Assembly: GCA_034435675.1 (NCBI GenBank)
Contig: DAOTWP010000126.1
Span: 1-5,258 of the forward strand
DNA from: DAOTWP01 sp034435675
Lineage (GTDB): Bacteria; Chloroflexota; Anaerolineae; Aggregatilineales; Phototrophicaceae
Reading direction: 5' to 3'
DNA length: 5,258 nt
How positions within the stretch are numbered: the stretch's first letter is position 1; each line of letters begins with the position of its first letter. The notes under the pieces were generated by a model. It had not been told where the DNA came from. It worked only from the letters and a program-made list of their open reading frames with translations, and did no database searches. Both the position numbers and the translations under genes were made by a program. This document shows positions 1 through 4,733 of the stretch, in pieces.

Positions 1-355
1 CATAGGTGTACGCCGCCAGATTGACCGCAACTGCCAATCGCAGCTCCCAGCGGGCACGCAGCACCATCATGTAGACAAAGGTGAACACAATGCTCATCAG
101 CACCGTACCGGGCGACCAGTAGAAGGCGCTGCTGTCCATCACGATAATGATGACGAACCCGATCATCATCCTGCCTGCCAGCGTCACGCGCCTGCGGGAC
201 AGCGCCAGCAGGATCAGCCCAATGAGTCCAAAAACATAGCCATACCAGATGAGATGACCGGGCTGCAAGCCTTGAAAGATGTCCAGCAGCAGAAATGCGC
301 CAAAGAAACAGGTGCCCGTTGCCAGGATCAGGCGGATATTGCGCTCGTAAAACAT
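1..355 (-). CDS. Multi-pass membrane protein, N-terminal part (cut by left window edge)
   Basis: The frame is open from an ATG at 355-353 to base 1 with no stop, giving 118 visible residues beginning MFYERNIRLIL. At least four hydrophobic segments are visible, at about residues 8-28, 34-52, 59-73 and 82-98. A fifth starts near 105 and runs off the window. The loop SRRRVT after segment 2 and the RARWELR stretch before segment 5 are positively charged, which fits cytoplasmic loops. I do not recognise the family. The compact helices with short loops resemble the membrane input region of bacterial sensor kinases or cyclases, but no signalling domain is visible. The start is uncertain: the frame is open upstream to an in-frame ATG at 481, giving 42 extra Arg/Ala/Pro-rich codons. 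Neither ATG has a clear ribosome site. The extension lacks the AT-rich second codon positions of the membrane segments, so I prefer 355. Confidence 0.7.
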   Translation of the reverse strand, partial: MFYERNIRLILATGTCFFGAFLLLDIFQGLQPGHLIWYGYVFGLIGLILLALSRRRVTLAGRMMIGFVIIIVMDSSAFYWSPGTVLMSIVFTFVYMMVLRARWELRLAVAVNLAAYTY

Positions 356-519
356 GGTTGAGGGGCTGCCGGCAGACGGTGCAAACCATGTACGCAGACG
401 GCGCAGCAGCGGTCGCAACAGCAGGGCGGCAGCGTGTGCAGGTCTGTTCCAGAAGCGGTATGGTCGTGTTTGCGGCGGCATTCGTCAAGTGTCCAACGGC
501 AGCATTTCTGTTCATTACA

Positions 520-525
520 AGTATA
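520..525 (-). promoter_or_regulatory. Possible -10 box upstream of the membrane-protein gene
   Basis: The minus strand reads TATACT here, five of six matches to TATAAT, inside the most AT-rich patch of the region. No good -35 box is found 16-18 bases upstream. If real, the leader would be about 160 nt to the ATG at 355, or about 30 nt to the alternative ATG at 481. This is weak evidence from sequence alone. Confidence 0.25.
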
Positions 526-548
526 AGTGTTGCGGATAATTTTTAGGA

Positions 549-561
549 GTTAAGAATTAAC
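549..561. repeat. Short palindrome GTTAA-N3-TTAAC
   Basis: A perfect 5-bp inverted repeat with a 3-base centre (GTTAAGAATTAAC) lies about 25 bases upstream of the possible -10 box at 520-525. It could be an operator. Its 3-base spacer does not match the 4-base spacing of Crp/Fnr sites, so it is not an obvious target of the regulator in this window. Confidence 0.35.
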
Positions 562-571
562 CGCGCTGTTG

Positions 572-719
572 ATGATGCGGCGCTCACAATGGGCGGAGGA
601 ACAAGGGGAAACGCGAAAACTGGCGCGCCCGCCTGCACGACATCTGCCGCCGCATGCAGGCGCGTGCGAATGCGCCCCTGTTGTCGAAATGCCCGCCGGT
701 TTTTAGCGATCATCCTTGA
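572..719 (+). pseudogene. Short plus-strand coding-like segment, apparently frameshifted
   Basis: An ATG at 572 opens a frame starting MMRRSQWAEEQGETRKLAR. A frame one base over continues RLHDICRRMQARANAPLLSK and ends at TGA 717-719. Deleting one C in the run near 628-630 would join them into a 48-residue helical peptide. The second half has GC-rich third and less GC-rich second codon positions, as real genes here do. There is no ribosome site at proper distance from 572 (AGGAG at 545-549 is 22 bases away), and the segment overlaps the last codons of the convergent cupin gene. It may be a gene remnant, a small gene with a sequence error, or chance. Confidence 0.2.
630..662 (-). terminator. 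Hairpin downstream of the cupin gene, possible terminator
   Basis: Arms CGCCTGCA (630-637) and TGCAGGCG (655-662) form a perfect 8-bp stem with a 17-base loop, about 40 bases past the cupin stop codon. On the minus strand the stem is followed by GGGCGCGCCAGTTTTCG, so the T-run is short and offset. It may act as a weak terminator or simply stabilise the 3' end. Confidence 0.3.
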
Positions 720-1038
720 GCAGCAGCAGCAGCATGATCAGCGGCGTGCGCGCTGTTACACTGTGCGGCAGTTGTGGCGGCATATGCACCCACGTCCCCG
801 CAGCGGCAGCATGCACCGCCCCGCCCAGCGTCAGTTCGGCTTCACCCTGCAAGAAGTGCAGCACCGCCGCCTGCGAGGCGGTATGCTCGGAGAGTGACTG
901 CCCACTGTCAAAGGCGAACAGCACCGCCTTGAGGTGGTCGTCTGAATACACGGTGCGGCTGAGGATGCCATCCTGCGGGATATCACCTGCCAGCGCTGTC
1001 AGTTGGTCAATCAGAAAATATGCATTCGGGGTCGTCAT
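703..1038 (-). CDS. Small single-domain cupin protein (111 aa)
   Basis: The protein is a compact beta-barrel cupin without signal peptide, so probably cytoplasmic. Motif 1 is LSEHTASQAAVLHFLQGEAE (about residues 49-68), followed by a TLGG turn. Motif 2 is MPPQLPHSV (86-94), with the PxxxxPH pattern. Of the usual metal ligands only H52 and H92 are clear. The second histidine of the HxH pair is A54 and the glutamate position is A58. As I recall, a common bacterial small-cupin group has EHTAPFDA at this place, so this is partly a family trait and metal binding is uncertain. The start ATG at 1038 has AAAGG (1049-1053) ten bases upstream. The gene lies 41 bases after the Sco stop codon and is probably co-transcribed with it. 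Substrate and reaction are unknown; a role linked to nitrite/NO metabolism is only suggested by position. Confidence 0.85.
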   Translation of the reverse strand: MTTPNAYFLIDQLTALAGDIPQDGILSRTVYSDDHLKAVLFAFDSGQSLSEHTASQAAVLHFLQGEAELTLGGAVHAAAAGTWVHMPPQLPHSVTARTPLIMLLLLLKDDR

Positions 1039-1079
1039 CAGTTAGCTGCCTTTCAGGGCATTCAATGCTGCCCGGCGGG

Positions 1080-1742
1080 TTACAGCGCCGGCTGCGCGAC
1101 GAACCATGCAATCGCGCTTGCCATCTGCGCCGGGTCAGTGTTATAGGGAAAAGTTGTCACCAGCCAGCCGGAAGGATCCACCAGATAGCTGCGGGTCGAA
1201 TGATCCACGCTGTAGACCGACTGCGATCCTTCGGCAAGGCGGCGTTGGTAGAAGAAGCCGTAATCGGGCTGGATGCGCGCCAGCGTGGCGTCGTCGCCGG
1301 AAAAGCCAACGAATTCCGGGTTGAAGCGCGCCAGGTAATTCGCCATTGCCGCTGGCGAGTCGCGCACGCCGTCCACACTGATATACACAAAGCGCACCTG
1401 CTCCGCTGCTGCGCCCAGCAGTTCATGCGCCTCGCGGTAATCCGAAAGCGTCAGCGGGCACAGGTCGGGGCAGTGCAGATAGCCGAAGAACAGCACCCGC
1501 CAGTAGCCGTTCAGGTCGCTGAAGGCGGCATCTGCGCCCAGTGTGCCCGGCATGCTGAAATCCTGCACACGATGCAGCGGCTCGACCAGATCACCACGAT
1601 AGGTACCGTCTGCGGTGGCGCTGTCGGCGGCATACGGGTTACGTTGTGTGCTGCCCGCTGCCGCGCGCCCGCCCGCTCCGCCCGCGCAGCCGACCAGCGC
1701 GATTACCAGCAGCAGCATGAAACTTGCTTTTGTTACCCACAT
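1080..1742 (-). CDS. sco: Sco1/SenC/PrrC-family copper chaperone, lipoprotein (220 aa)
   Basis: Sco proteins are membrane-tethered thioredoxin-fold proteins that deliver copper, or reduce cysteines, at copper sites such as CuA of cytochrome oxidase. Here residues 1-19 form a lipoprotein signal ending in the lipobox LVGC with C19 as the lipidation site, so the protein should sit on the outer face of the membrane. The thioredoxin fold spans about 55-217. The copper motif is CPDLCP with C91 and C95, and the third ligand is H181 in VDHST, so the site is complete. FFGYLHCPDLCPLTL, YISVDGVRD and the VDP after the histidine are typical. Length is normal for the family. The ATG at 1742 is chosen because AGGAG lies seven bases upstream; a TTG 54 bases further up has no such site and would bury the signal peptide. 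Position after nirK suggests copper supply to NirK, but supply to an oxidase encoded elsewhere is equally possible. Confidence 0.93.
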   Translation of the reverse strand: MWVTKASFMLLLVIALVGCAGGAGGRAAAGSTQRNPYAADSATADGTYRGDLVEPLHRVQDFSMPGTLGADAAFSDLNGYWRVLFFGYLHCPDLCPLTLSDYREAHELLGAAAEQVRFVYISVDGVRDSPAAMANYLARFNPEFVGFSGDDATLARIQPDYGFFYQRRLAEGSQSVYSVDHSTRSYLVDPSGWLVTTFPYNTDPAQMASAIAWFVAQPAL

Positions 1743-1749
1743 CGCACAG

Positions 1750-1754
1750 CTCCT
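1750..1754 (-). promoter_or_regulatory. Ribosome binding site that fixes the Sco start
   Basis: AGGAG on the minus strand lies seven bases before the ATG at 1742-1740. It decides between this ATG and the upstream TTG at 1796, and it puts the lipoprotein signal at the very N-terminus. Confidence 0.8.
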
Positions 1755-1815
1755 GACGAGTCCTGAACGGCGTTTTACGGGTTGCTCACTGCACAACAGA
1801 GGCGTGCAGCGGCAT

Positions 1816-1829
1816 GCTTATGGATAAGC
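1816..1829. promoter_or_regulatory. 14-bp palindrome upstream of sco, possible operator
   Basis: GCTTATGGATAAGC is a perfect inverted repeat (6-bp arms, 2-base centre), or 5-4-5 in Crp/Fnr notation. It lies 74 bases upstream of the Sco start. The architecture equals that of the palindrome before the ferredoxin gene (3831-3844), but the half-sites differ (GCTTA against TTAAG). A clear -10 box at the class II distance is missing. It may be a second regulator site or a separate transcription control for sco. Confidence 0.35.
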
Positions 1830-1881
1830 CAATTAGAAAACGTCTTATGCAGGCGGCGGTCTCCGTGCCGCCCCGTGTCGA

Positions 1882-1899
1882 GCGCACACAGTGGTGCGC
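1882..1899. repeat. Hairpin GCGCAC-N6-GTGCGC in the nirK-sco gap
   Basis: Perfect 6-bp arms with a 6-base loop. Its right arm is part of the 10-base word GGTGCGCCCC (1893-1902), which recurs in inverted orientation at 1953-1962 inside the next hairpin. This suggests a degenerate intergenic repeat element covering about 1880-1970. Confidence 0.5.
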
Positions 1900-1947
1900 C
1901 CCTACAATTGGGCGTCTGCTGTTCATGCCATCCATTCAGCCTGCCGG

Positions 1948-1969
1948 ACAAGGGGGCGCACCCCCTTGT
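1948..1969 (-). terminator. Strong GC-rich hairpin after nirK, possible terminator or processing site
   Basis: Arms ACAAGGGGG (1948-1956) and CCCCCTTGT (1961-1969) form a perfect 9-bp stem with a 4-base loop, about 30 bases past the nirK stop codon. No U-run follows on the minus strand, so it is not a textbook intrinsic terminator. It could stabilise the ferredoxin-nirK mRNA or lower read-through into sco. Confidence 0.45.
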
Positions 1970-1980
1970 TCAGCCGTCAA

Positions 1981-1994
1981 CCGCATTCCTGCGG
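1981..1994 (-). repeat. Small hairpin with GNRA-type loop right after nirK
   Basis: On the minus strand CCGCA and TGCGG pair around GGAA, a GNRA tetraloop, starting four bases after the nirK stop codon. Together with the larger hairpin at 1948-1969 it forms a tandem stem-loop 3' end. Confidence 0.4.
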
Positions 1995-1998
1995 GTCT

Positions 1999-3504
1999 TT
2001 AGTGCCCAGAGTCTTCCGGCGCGCCCGTGCCGCTGAAGACGGTTTCGTCCTCCGCGCCCTCCACATACAGGAAACCCACCAGCCCGCGTTCCAGCCGGCT
2101 CAGCGAATGATCCACCAGGATATAGCGCCCCGGCACATCCACCGTGAATTCGACAATCGTCGCGCCGCCAGTGGGCACCAGCGTGGTCTGCACGTCAGTG
2201 AGCGCAGGGCTGGTCAGCGACGCCTGATCATAAACGCGGTCAAAGATTTCGCCGATCACATGGAACGACGAGGTAAAATTGGGTCCGCCCACGCCGAAGT
2301 AAATCCGCACGGTTTCGCCCACATTGGCGCGCAGGGCATATTCGTCGCTGGTCAGCCCGCCCACTGCGCCATTAAAGACAAAGAATTCGGGATCTTCGTC
2401 CAGCATCGCCTCATGGCTGAAGTCCAGGTGCCCGGCAGTGCCGAAGGGCTGCGCGGTGTACAGTTCACCCTGCATCACATAAAACTCACGGTCTACCGGG
2501 GGCATGCCGCCTTCCGGCTCAACCAGGATCAAGCCGTACATGCCGTTGGAGATGTGATGCGGGATGCTCTGCGTGGCACAGTGATAGACGTACAGACCGG
2601 GGTTCAGCGCCTGGAAGGTGAACACCGAACTTTCGCCGGGCAGCGTCTGGGTATAGACCGCGCCGCCGCCGGGACCGGTCACAGCGTGCAGGTCAATCGA
2701 ATGCGGGAACACGCTGCTGCTGGCGTTGGTCATCGTCAGCTCAACCGTGTCGCCCAACCGGATGCGGATCATCGGACCGGGCACCGTGCCATTAAATGTG
2801 AAGTAGCTGTAGGTCGTGCCGTCTGCCAACTGCCCGACAAGTTCAACCGTTTCCAGCGCCACGCGGACGGTGGTCGGTTCGCGGTCGCCCACCGGCGGCG
2901 GGACATCTGCCGGGTTGCGCACAATGGACACGGCGTTGGGGTCTGCCGGGCCGGGCACGGGCACGCTGGTATAGCCGACAGGCAGCGGCGCATTCAGCGC
3001 GCCGGGATCGCCCACGACCACCTCACCCGTGACGCGCAGCACCCCGACCATGCCCAACTGGCGATGCCCCGGAATGTTGCAGAAGTAGGCGAAGTCGCCC
3101 GGCACGGTGGGCACAAAGCTGATTGTCGCCTGCGCGCCGTTGGGCTGCACTTCGCCGGTGGTGACGTTGAATTCGGTGATGGTCAGGTCGTGGATGATCG
3201 GGTCGCTGTTGATCAGCGTGATCTGCACGGTGTCGCCCGTGCTGGCGGTCAGCGTCGGGTTAAGTTCGCCGTCAATGTCGCCCCCGATGCCGATGAACGC
3301 CATGCCGGGGTTCTGCCCCATGATGACGCCCAGCGTATATTCCACCACGCTGCCTGTGCTGCCTGCGCCTGTTTGTTCCTGCGCGGCGGTGCTGGCAGGT
3401 CTGATCTCAATCGTGATTGGCAGCATAAGAATCAGCGCGATCACCACCAGAAATGAAGCGCCAAAGACAACTGCCGTGAAATTAGGATGAAGCTGCTTAT
3501 TCAT
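1999..3504 (-). CDS. nirK: Copper nitrite reductase (NO-forming), AniA-type, with extra N-terminal cupredoxin domain and membrane anchor (501 aa)
   Basis: NirK reduces nitrite to nitric oxide outside the cytoplasmic membrane. Residues 9-30 form one hydrophobic helix, a signal anchor. A cupredoxin domain spans about 55-160 with a full type 1 copper set: H105, C142, H147, M152 (YFCNIPGHRQLGM). A Pro-rich linker (about 161-212) leads to the two-domain NirK core (about 213-483). Core type 1 ligands are H268, C309, H317 and M322; type 2 ligands are H273, H308 and H466; catalytic residues are D271 and H415 (SSFHVIGEIFDRVY). The C-to-H spacing of eight and the stretch NGMYGLILVEP match AniA (class II). 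Usual NirK is about 340-390 residues; the excess is the anchor and extra domain. The ATG at 3504 is chosen because AAGGGGG lies five bases upstream and it overlaps the ferredoxin stop by 8 bp; an ATG seven codons earlier has no ribosome site. All ligands are intact, so it should be active. Confidence 0.96.
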   Translation of the reverse strand: MNKQLHPNFTAVVFGASFLVVIALILMLPITIEIRPASTAAQEQTGAGSTGSVVEYTLGVIMGQNPGMAFIGIGGDIDGELNPTLTASTGDTVQITLINSDPIIHDLTITEFNVTTGEVQPNGAQATISFVPTVPGDFAYFCNIPGHRQLGMVGVLRVTGEVVVGDPGALNAPLPVGYTSVPVPGPADPNAVSIVRNPADVPPPVGDREPTTVRVALETVELVGQLADGTTYSYFTFNGTVPGPMIRIRLGDTVELTMTNASSSVFPHSIDLHAVTGPGGGAVYTQTLPGESSVFTFQALNPGLYVYHCATQSIPHHISNGMYGLILVEPEGGMPPVDREFYVMQGELYTAQPFGTAGHLDFSHEAMLDEDPEFFVFNGAVGGLTSDEYALRANVGETVRIYFGVGGPNFTSSFHVIGEIFDRVYDQASLTSPALTDVQTTLVPTGGATIVEFTVDVPGRYILVDHSLSRLERGLVGFLYVEGAEDETVFSGTGAPEDSGH

Positions 3505-3733
3505 AGTTTCCCCCTTGCTGTGCATTACGCCTGCAAACTAGAAACGGAAGTTCAATCGCCTGAACGGGACAGACCAGTTCGCAGGCGGCGCAATAGCGAC
3601 ACTGGTCAGGGTATGCCAGCACTGCCTTACCTTCCGACAGCAGCAGCACCCCTGCCGGGCAGTGCTCAATGCAGATGCCGCAGCCGTTGCAGCGCTGCTG
3701 GTTGATCCGGGGCATCCAGTCGAGTGTGTTCAT
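3497..3733 (-). CDS. Two-cluster 4Fe-4S ferredoxin (78 aa)
   Basis: A small bacterial ferredoxin with two complete cluster motifs: C15-C18-C21 with C25-Pro (CNGCGICIEHCP), and C45-C48-C51 with C55-Pro (CRYCAACELVCP). This is the standard pattern for two [4Fe-4S] clusters and low-potential one-electron transfer. One extra cysteine, C67, lies outside the motifs. There is no signal peptide, so the protein is cytoplasmic. The ATG at 3733 has AAAGGA seven bases upstream (3741-3746). It is the first gene after the regulator, behind the palindrome at 3831-3844. Its stop codon overlaps the nirK start (ATGAATAA), so the two genes are translationally coupled. Because NirK acts outside the membrane, direct electron donation from this protein is unlikely. 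A redox partner, maturation or sensing role is inference, and the physiological partner is not identified in this window. Confidence 0.92.
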   Translation of the reverse strand: MNTLDWMPRINQQRCNGCGICIEHCPAGVLLLSEGKAVLAYPDQCRYCAACELVCPVQAIELPFLVCRRNAQQGGNYE

Positions 3734-3802
3734 CTGCGCGTCCTTTAAGCGATTCAGTGTGCGTGTCTGACGAACACTGCGTCATTCATGCTCATTAGCT
3801 TA

Positions 3803-3808
3803 ACGGTA
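3803..3808 (-). promoter_or_regulatory. Candidate -10 box for the ferredoxin-nirK operon
   Basis: The minus strand reads TACCGT, keeping T, A and T at the three most conserved -10 positions. If the palindrome at 3831-3844 is centred at -41.5, as in class II FNR-type promoters, this hexamer falls exactly at -12 to -7. The start would be near 3796 with a leader of about 63 nt. No good -35 box is expected at such activated promoters. Confidence 0.35.
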
Positions 3809-3830
3809 CGGCAGAATGGGTGGCTTGTAT

Positions 3831-3844
3831 TTAAGCTGGCTTAA
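3831..3844. promoter_or_regulatory. Candidate Crp/Fnr-family operator TTAAG-N4-CTTAA
   Basis: A perfect 14-bp palindrome (minus strand TTAAGCCAGCTTAA) lies about 100 bases upstream of the ferredoxin start and just downstream of the regulator gene. Its 5-4-5 layout equals that of FNR/NNR boxes (TTGAT-N4-ATCAA), but A replaces G at position 3. The regulator encoded next door has also changed the residues that read that G. It is the strongest palindrome in this intergenic region. Confidence 0.5.
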
Positions 3845-3862
3845 GTTGGGGGACCATTGAAT

Positions 3863-4546
3863 TCACAGCATGGCGATCGTGCGCAGCAGGTCTTCGCGCT
3901 CGATGAAGATGCGGTGGCGGTCAAAGCTGATCGCGCCGGATTCTTCCAGCGAACGCAGCACATTGCTGATCGTCTGGGGGGTGGTTGCCAGGTGCGCGGC
4001 GATTGCCGTGCGCGTGACGCCGGGACCGCTCAGGGCGGGGTCATCCAGTTGTTTGAGCAGAAAACGCGCCAGCCGCACGGTGACGGAGTACAGCGCGAGG
4101 TCTTCCATCTGCCCGATCAGCCCGCGCACCCGTGCTGCCAGCACGCGAATGACATTGTGCGCCAGCCGGGGGTTGTGGATGACCGCATCAATCAGCGTTT
4201 GCGCAGGCAGCATCCAGATCACGCAGTCGCTGAGCGCCCCCGCGTTCGCCGGGTTGCTGCCGCCGTCCAGCGCGCCGATGTCGTTGAAGGTGTCGTTGTC
4301 GCCAAACAGGCGCAGCACATGTTCTGTGCCTTCGGGGTTGAGCTTAAAGACCTTGACGCGCCCGCGCTCAATGATCCACAGCCCGGCGGCAGGGTCGCCG
4401 TCGAAGAAGATTATTTCGCCCGCTGCGTAGGTGCGGCGCTGCAACTGCCCTGCCAGCGCTGCCAGCGTGCTGTCGTCCAGCCCGTCAAAGTACACCAGTG
4501 AGCGTAAGTATGCCTCGCGTGAAAAGCCCGTCTTTTGCTGCGTCAT
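3863..4546 (-). CDS. Crp/Fnr-family transcription regulator, probably NO/nitrite-linked (227 aa)
   Basis: The order is a cyclic-nucleotide-type beta-roll domain (about 18-125), a long dimer helix (about 126-150) and a Crp-type winged helix-turn-helix (about 155-225). The family activates or represses by binding palindromes as a dimer. The only cysteine is C108, so there is no FNR-type iron-sulfur cluster. The cAMP pocket motif is replaced by DIGALDGGSNPANAG, without the usual Arg-Ser pair, so cAMP is unlikely. These absences and the location before nirK fit a DNR/NnrR-like NO-responsive regulator; that assignment is inference. The recognition helix reads TPQTISNVLRSLEE (189-202): Q191 and N195 stand where FNR has Glu209 and Arg213, while S194 matches Ser212. 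The ATG at 4546 is chosen over a TTG at 4582 because that TTG is part of the likely -35 box. Length is typical. Confidence 0.93.
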   Translation of the reverse strand: MTQQKTGFSREAYLRSLVYFDGLDDSTLAALAGQLQRRTYAAGEIIFFDGDPAAGLWIIERGRVKVFKLNPEGTEHVLRLFGDNDTFNDIGALDGGSNPANAGALSDCVIWMLPAQTLIDAVIHNPRLAHNVIRVLAARVRGLIGQMEDLALYSVTVRLARFLLKQLDDPALSGPGVTRTAIAAHLATTPQTISNVLRSLEESGAISFDRHRIFIEREDLLRTIAML

Positions 4547-4553
4547 GCCCGGC

Positions 4554-4582
4554 AGTGTAGCAGGCAGGGCGGCATGCTGCAA
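4554..4582 (-). promoter_or_regulatory. Promoter of the regulator gene, possibly leaderless
   Basis: The minus strand has TTGCAG (4577-4582), a spacer of exactly 17 bases, then TACACT (4554-4559) preceded by TGC, an extended -10. Only seven bases separate the -10 from the ATG at 4546, so transcription would start at or next to the start codon. No ribosome site is present, which agrees with a leaderless mRNA. Confidence 0.45.
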
Positions 4583-4590
4583 CCGGTCTG

Positions 4591-4604
4591 TTGAGCGTTA
4601 ACAA
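4591..4604. promoter_or_regulatory. Imperfect FNR-like box upstream of the regulator promoter
   Basis: The minus strand reads TTGTT-AACG-CTCAA, eight of ten matches to TTGAT-N4-ATCAA. It sits just upstream of the -35 box and could be an autoregulatory or cross-regulatory site. It competes with the TTAAG palindrome as the true consensus. Confidence 0.3.
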
Positions 4605-4622
4605 TTGGCGGTTGCAATGCGG

Positions 4623-4733
4623 CTATGCGCTTAAATCTGGATAGATCGGCGTCAAGGTTTTCAGCAGAACGTCAATCAGAGGTTCCAGTAGTCCGACAAG
4701 ATGAGCATGACACCCAATGCCTTTGTCTAGCCC
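4623..4733 (-). pseudogene. Possible C-terminal remnant of the broken HepT gene
   Basis: Beyond the repeat element the minus strand keeps an open frame ending at TAG 4623-4625 that includes HAHLVGLLEPLIDVLLKTL. The LVGLLEPLI stretch resembles the C-terminal helix of HepT proteins (LIxxLEPLL type). The central region with the catalytic motif is missing, and the frame is closed upstream by a TGA in the repeat end. Without a database comparison this is a weak suggestion; no independent gene start is visible. Confidence 0.2.

Larger units (their letters stand above)
356..702. other. Gene-poor stretch between the cupin and the membrane-protein gene
   Basis: These 347 bases hold no convincing gene. 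They contain an AT-rich patch at about 510-560 with a short palindrome and a weak -10-like box, a GC-rich inverted repeat at 630-662, and a short plus-strand coding-like segment that appears frameshifted (about 572-719). The 356-481 part could also be an N-terminal extension of the membrane protein. Confidence 0.6.

Noticed and set aside
1020..1766. 248-codon open frame on the plus strand
   Set aside because: It lies opposite sco, which has a signal peptide, CPDLC motif and a ribosome site. The plus frame shows no family features.
1743..1796. Upstream TTG start for sco (18 extra residues)
   Set aside because: No ribosome site, rare start codon, and it would bury the lipoprotein signal; the ATG at 1742 has AGGAG at ideal spacing.
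1816..1829. DnaA-box-like TTATCCATA on the minus strand
   Set aside because: A single copy with one mismatch, no cluster, no AT-rich unwinding region and no replication genes nearby, so not an origin.
1891..3456. 521-codon open frame on the plus strand
   Set aside because: It is antisense to nirK, whose copper ligands and anchor are fully recognisable. The translated product is His/Arg/Ala-rich without any domain, as expected of a shadow frame in GC-rich DNA.
3857..4501. 214-codon open frame on the plus strand
   Set aside because: Antisense shadow of the Crp/Fnr regulator, which has both expected domains; the plus product is compositionally biased.
3863..4546. Assigning the regulator as FNR or CRP proper
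   Set aside because: It lacks the N-terminal cysteines of FNR and the cAMP-contact Arg-Ser pair of CRP, and the recognition helix differs from both.
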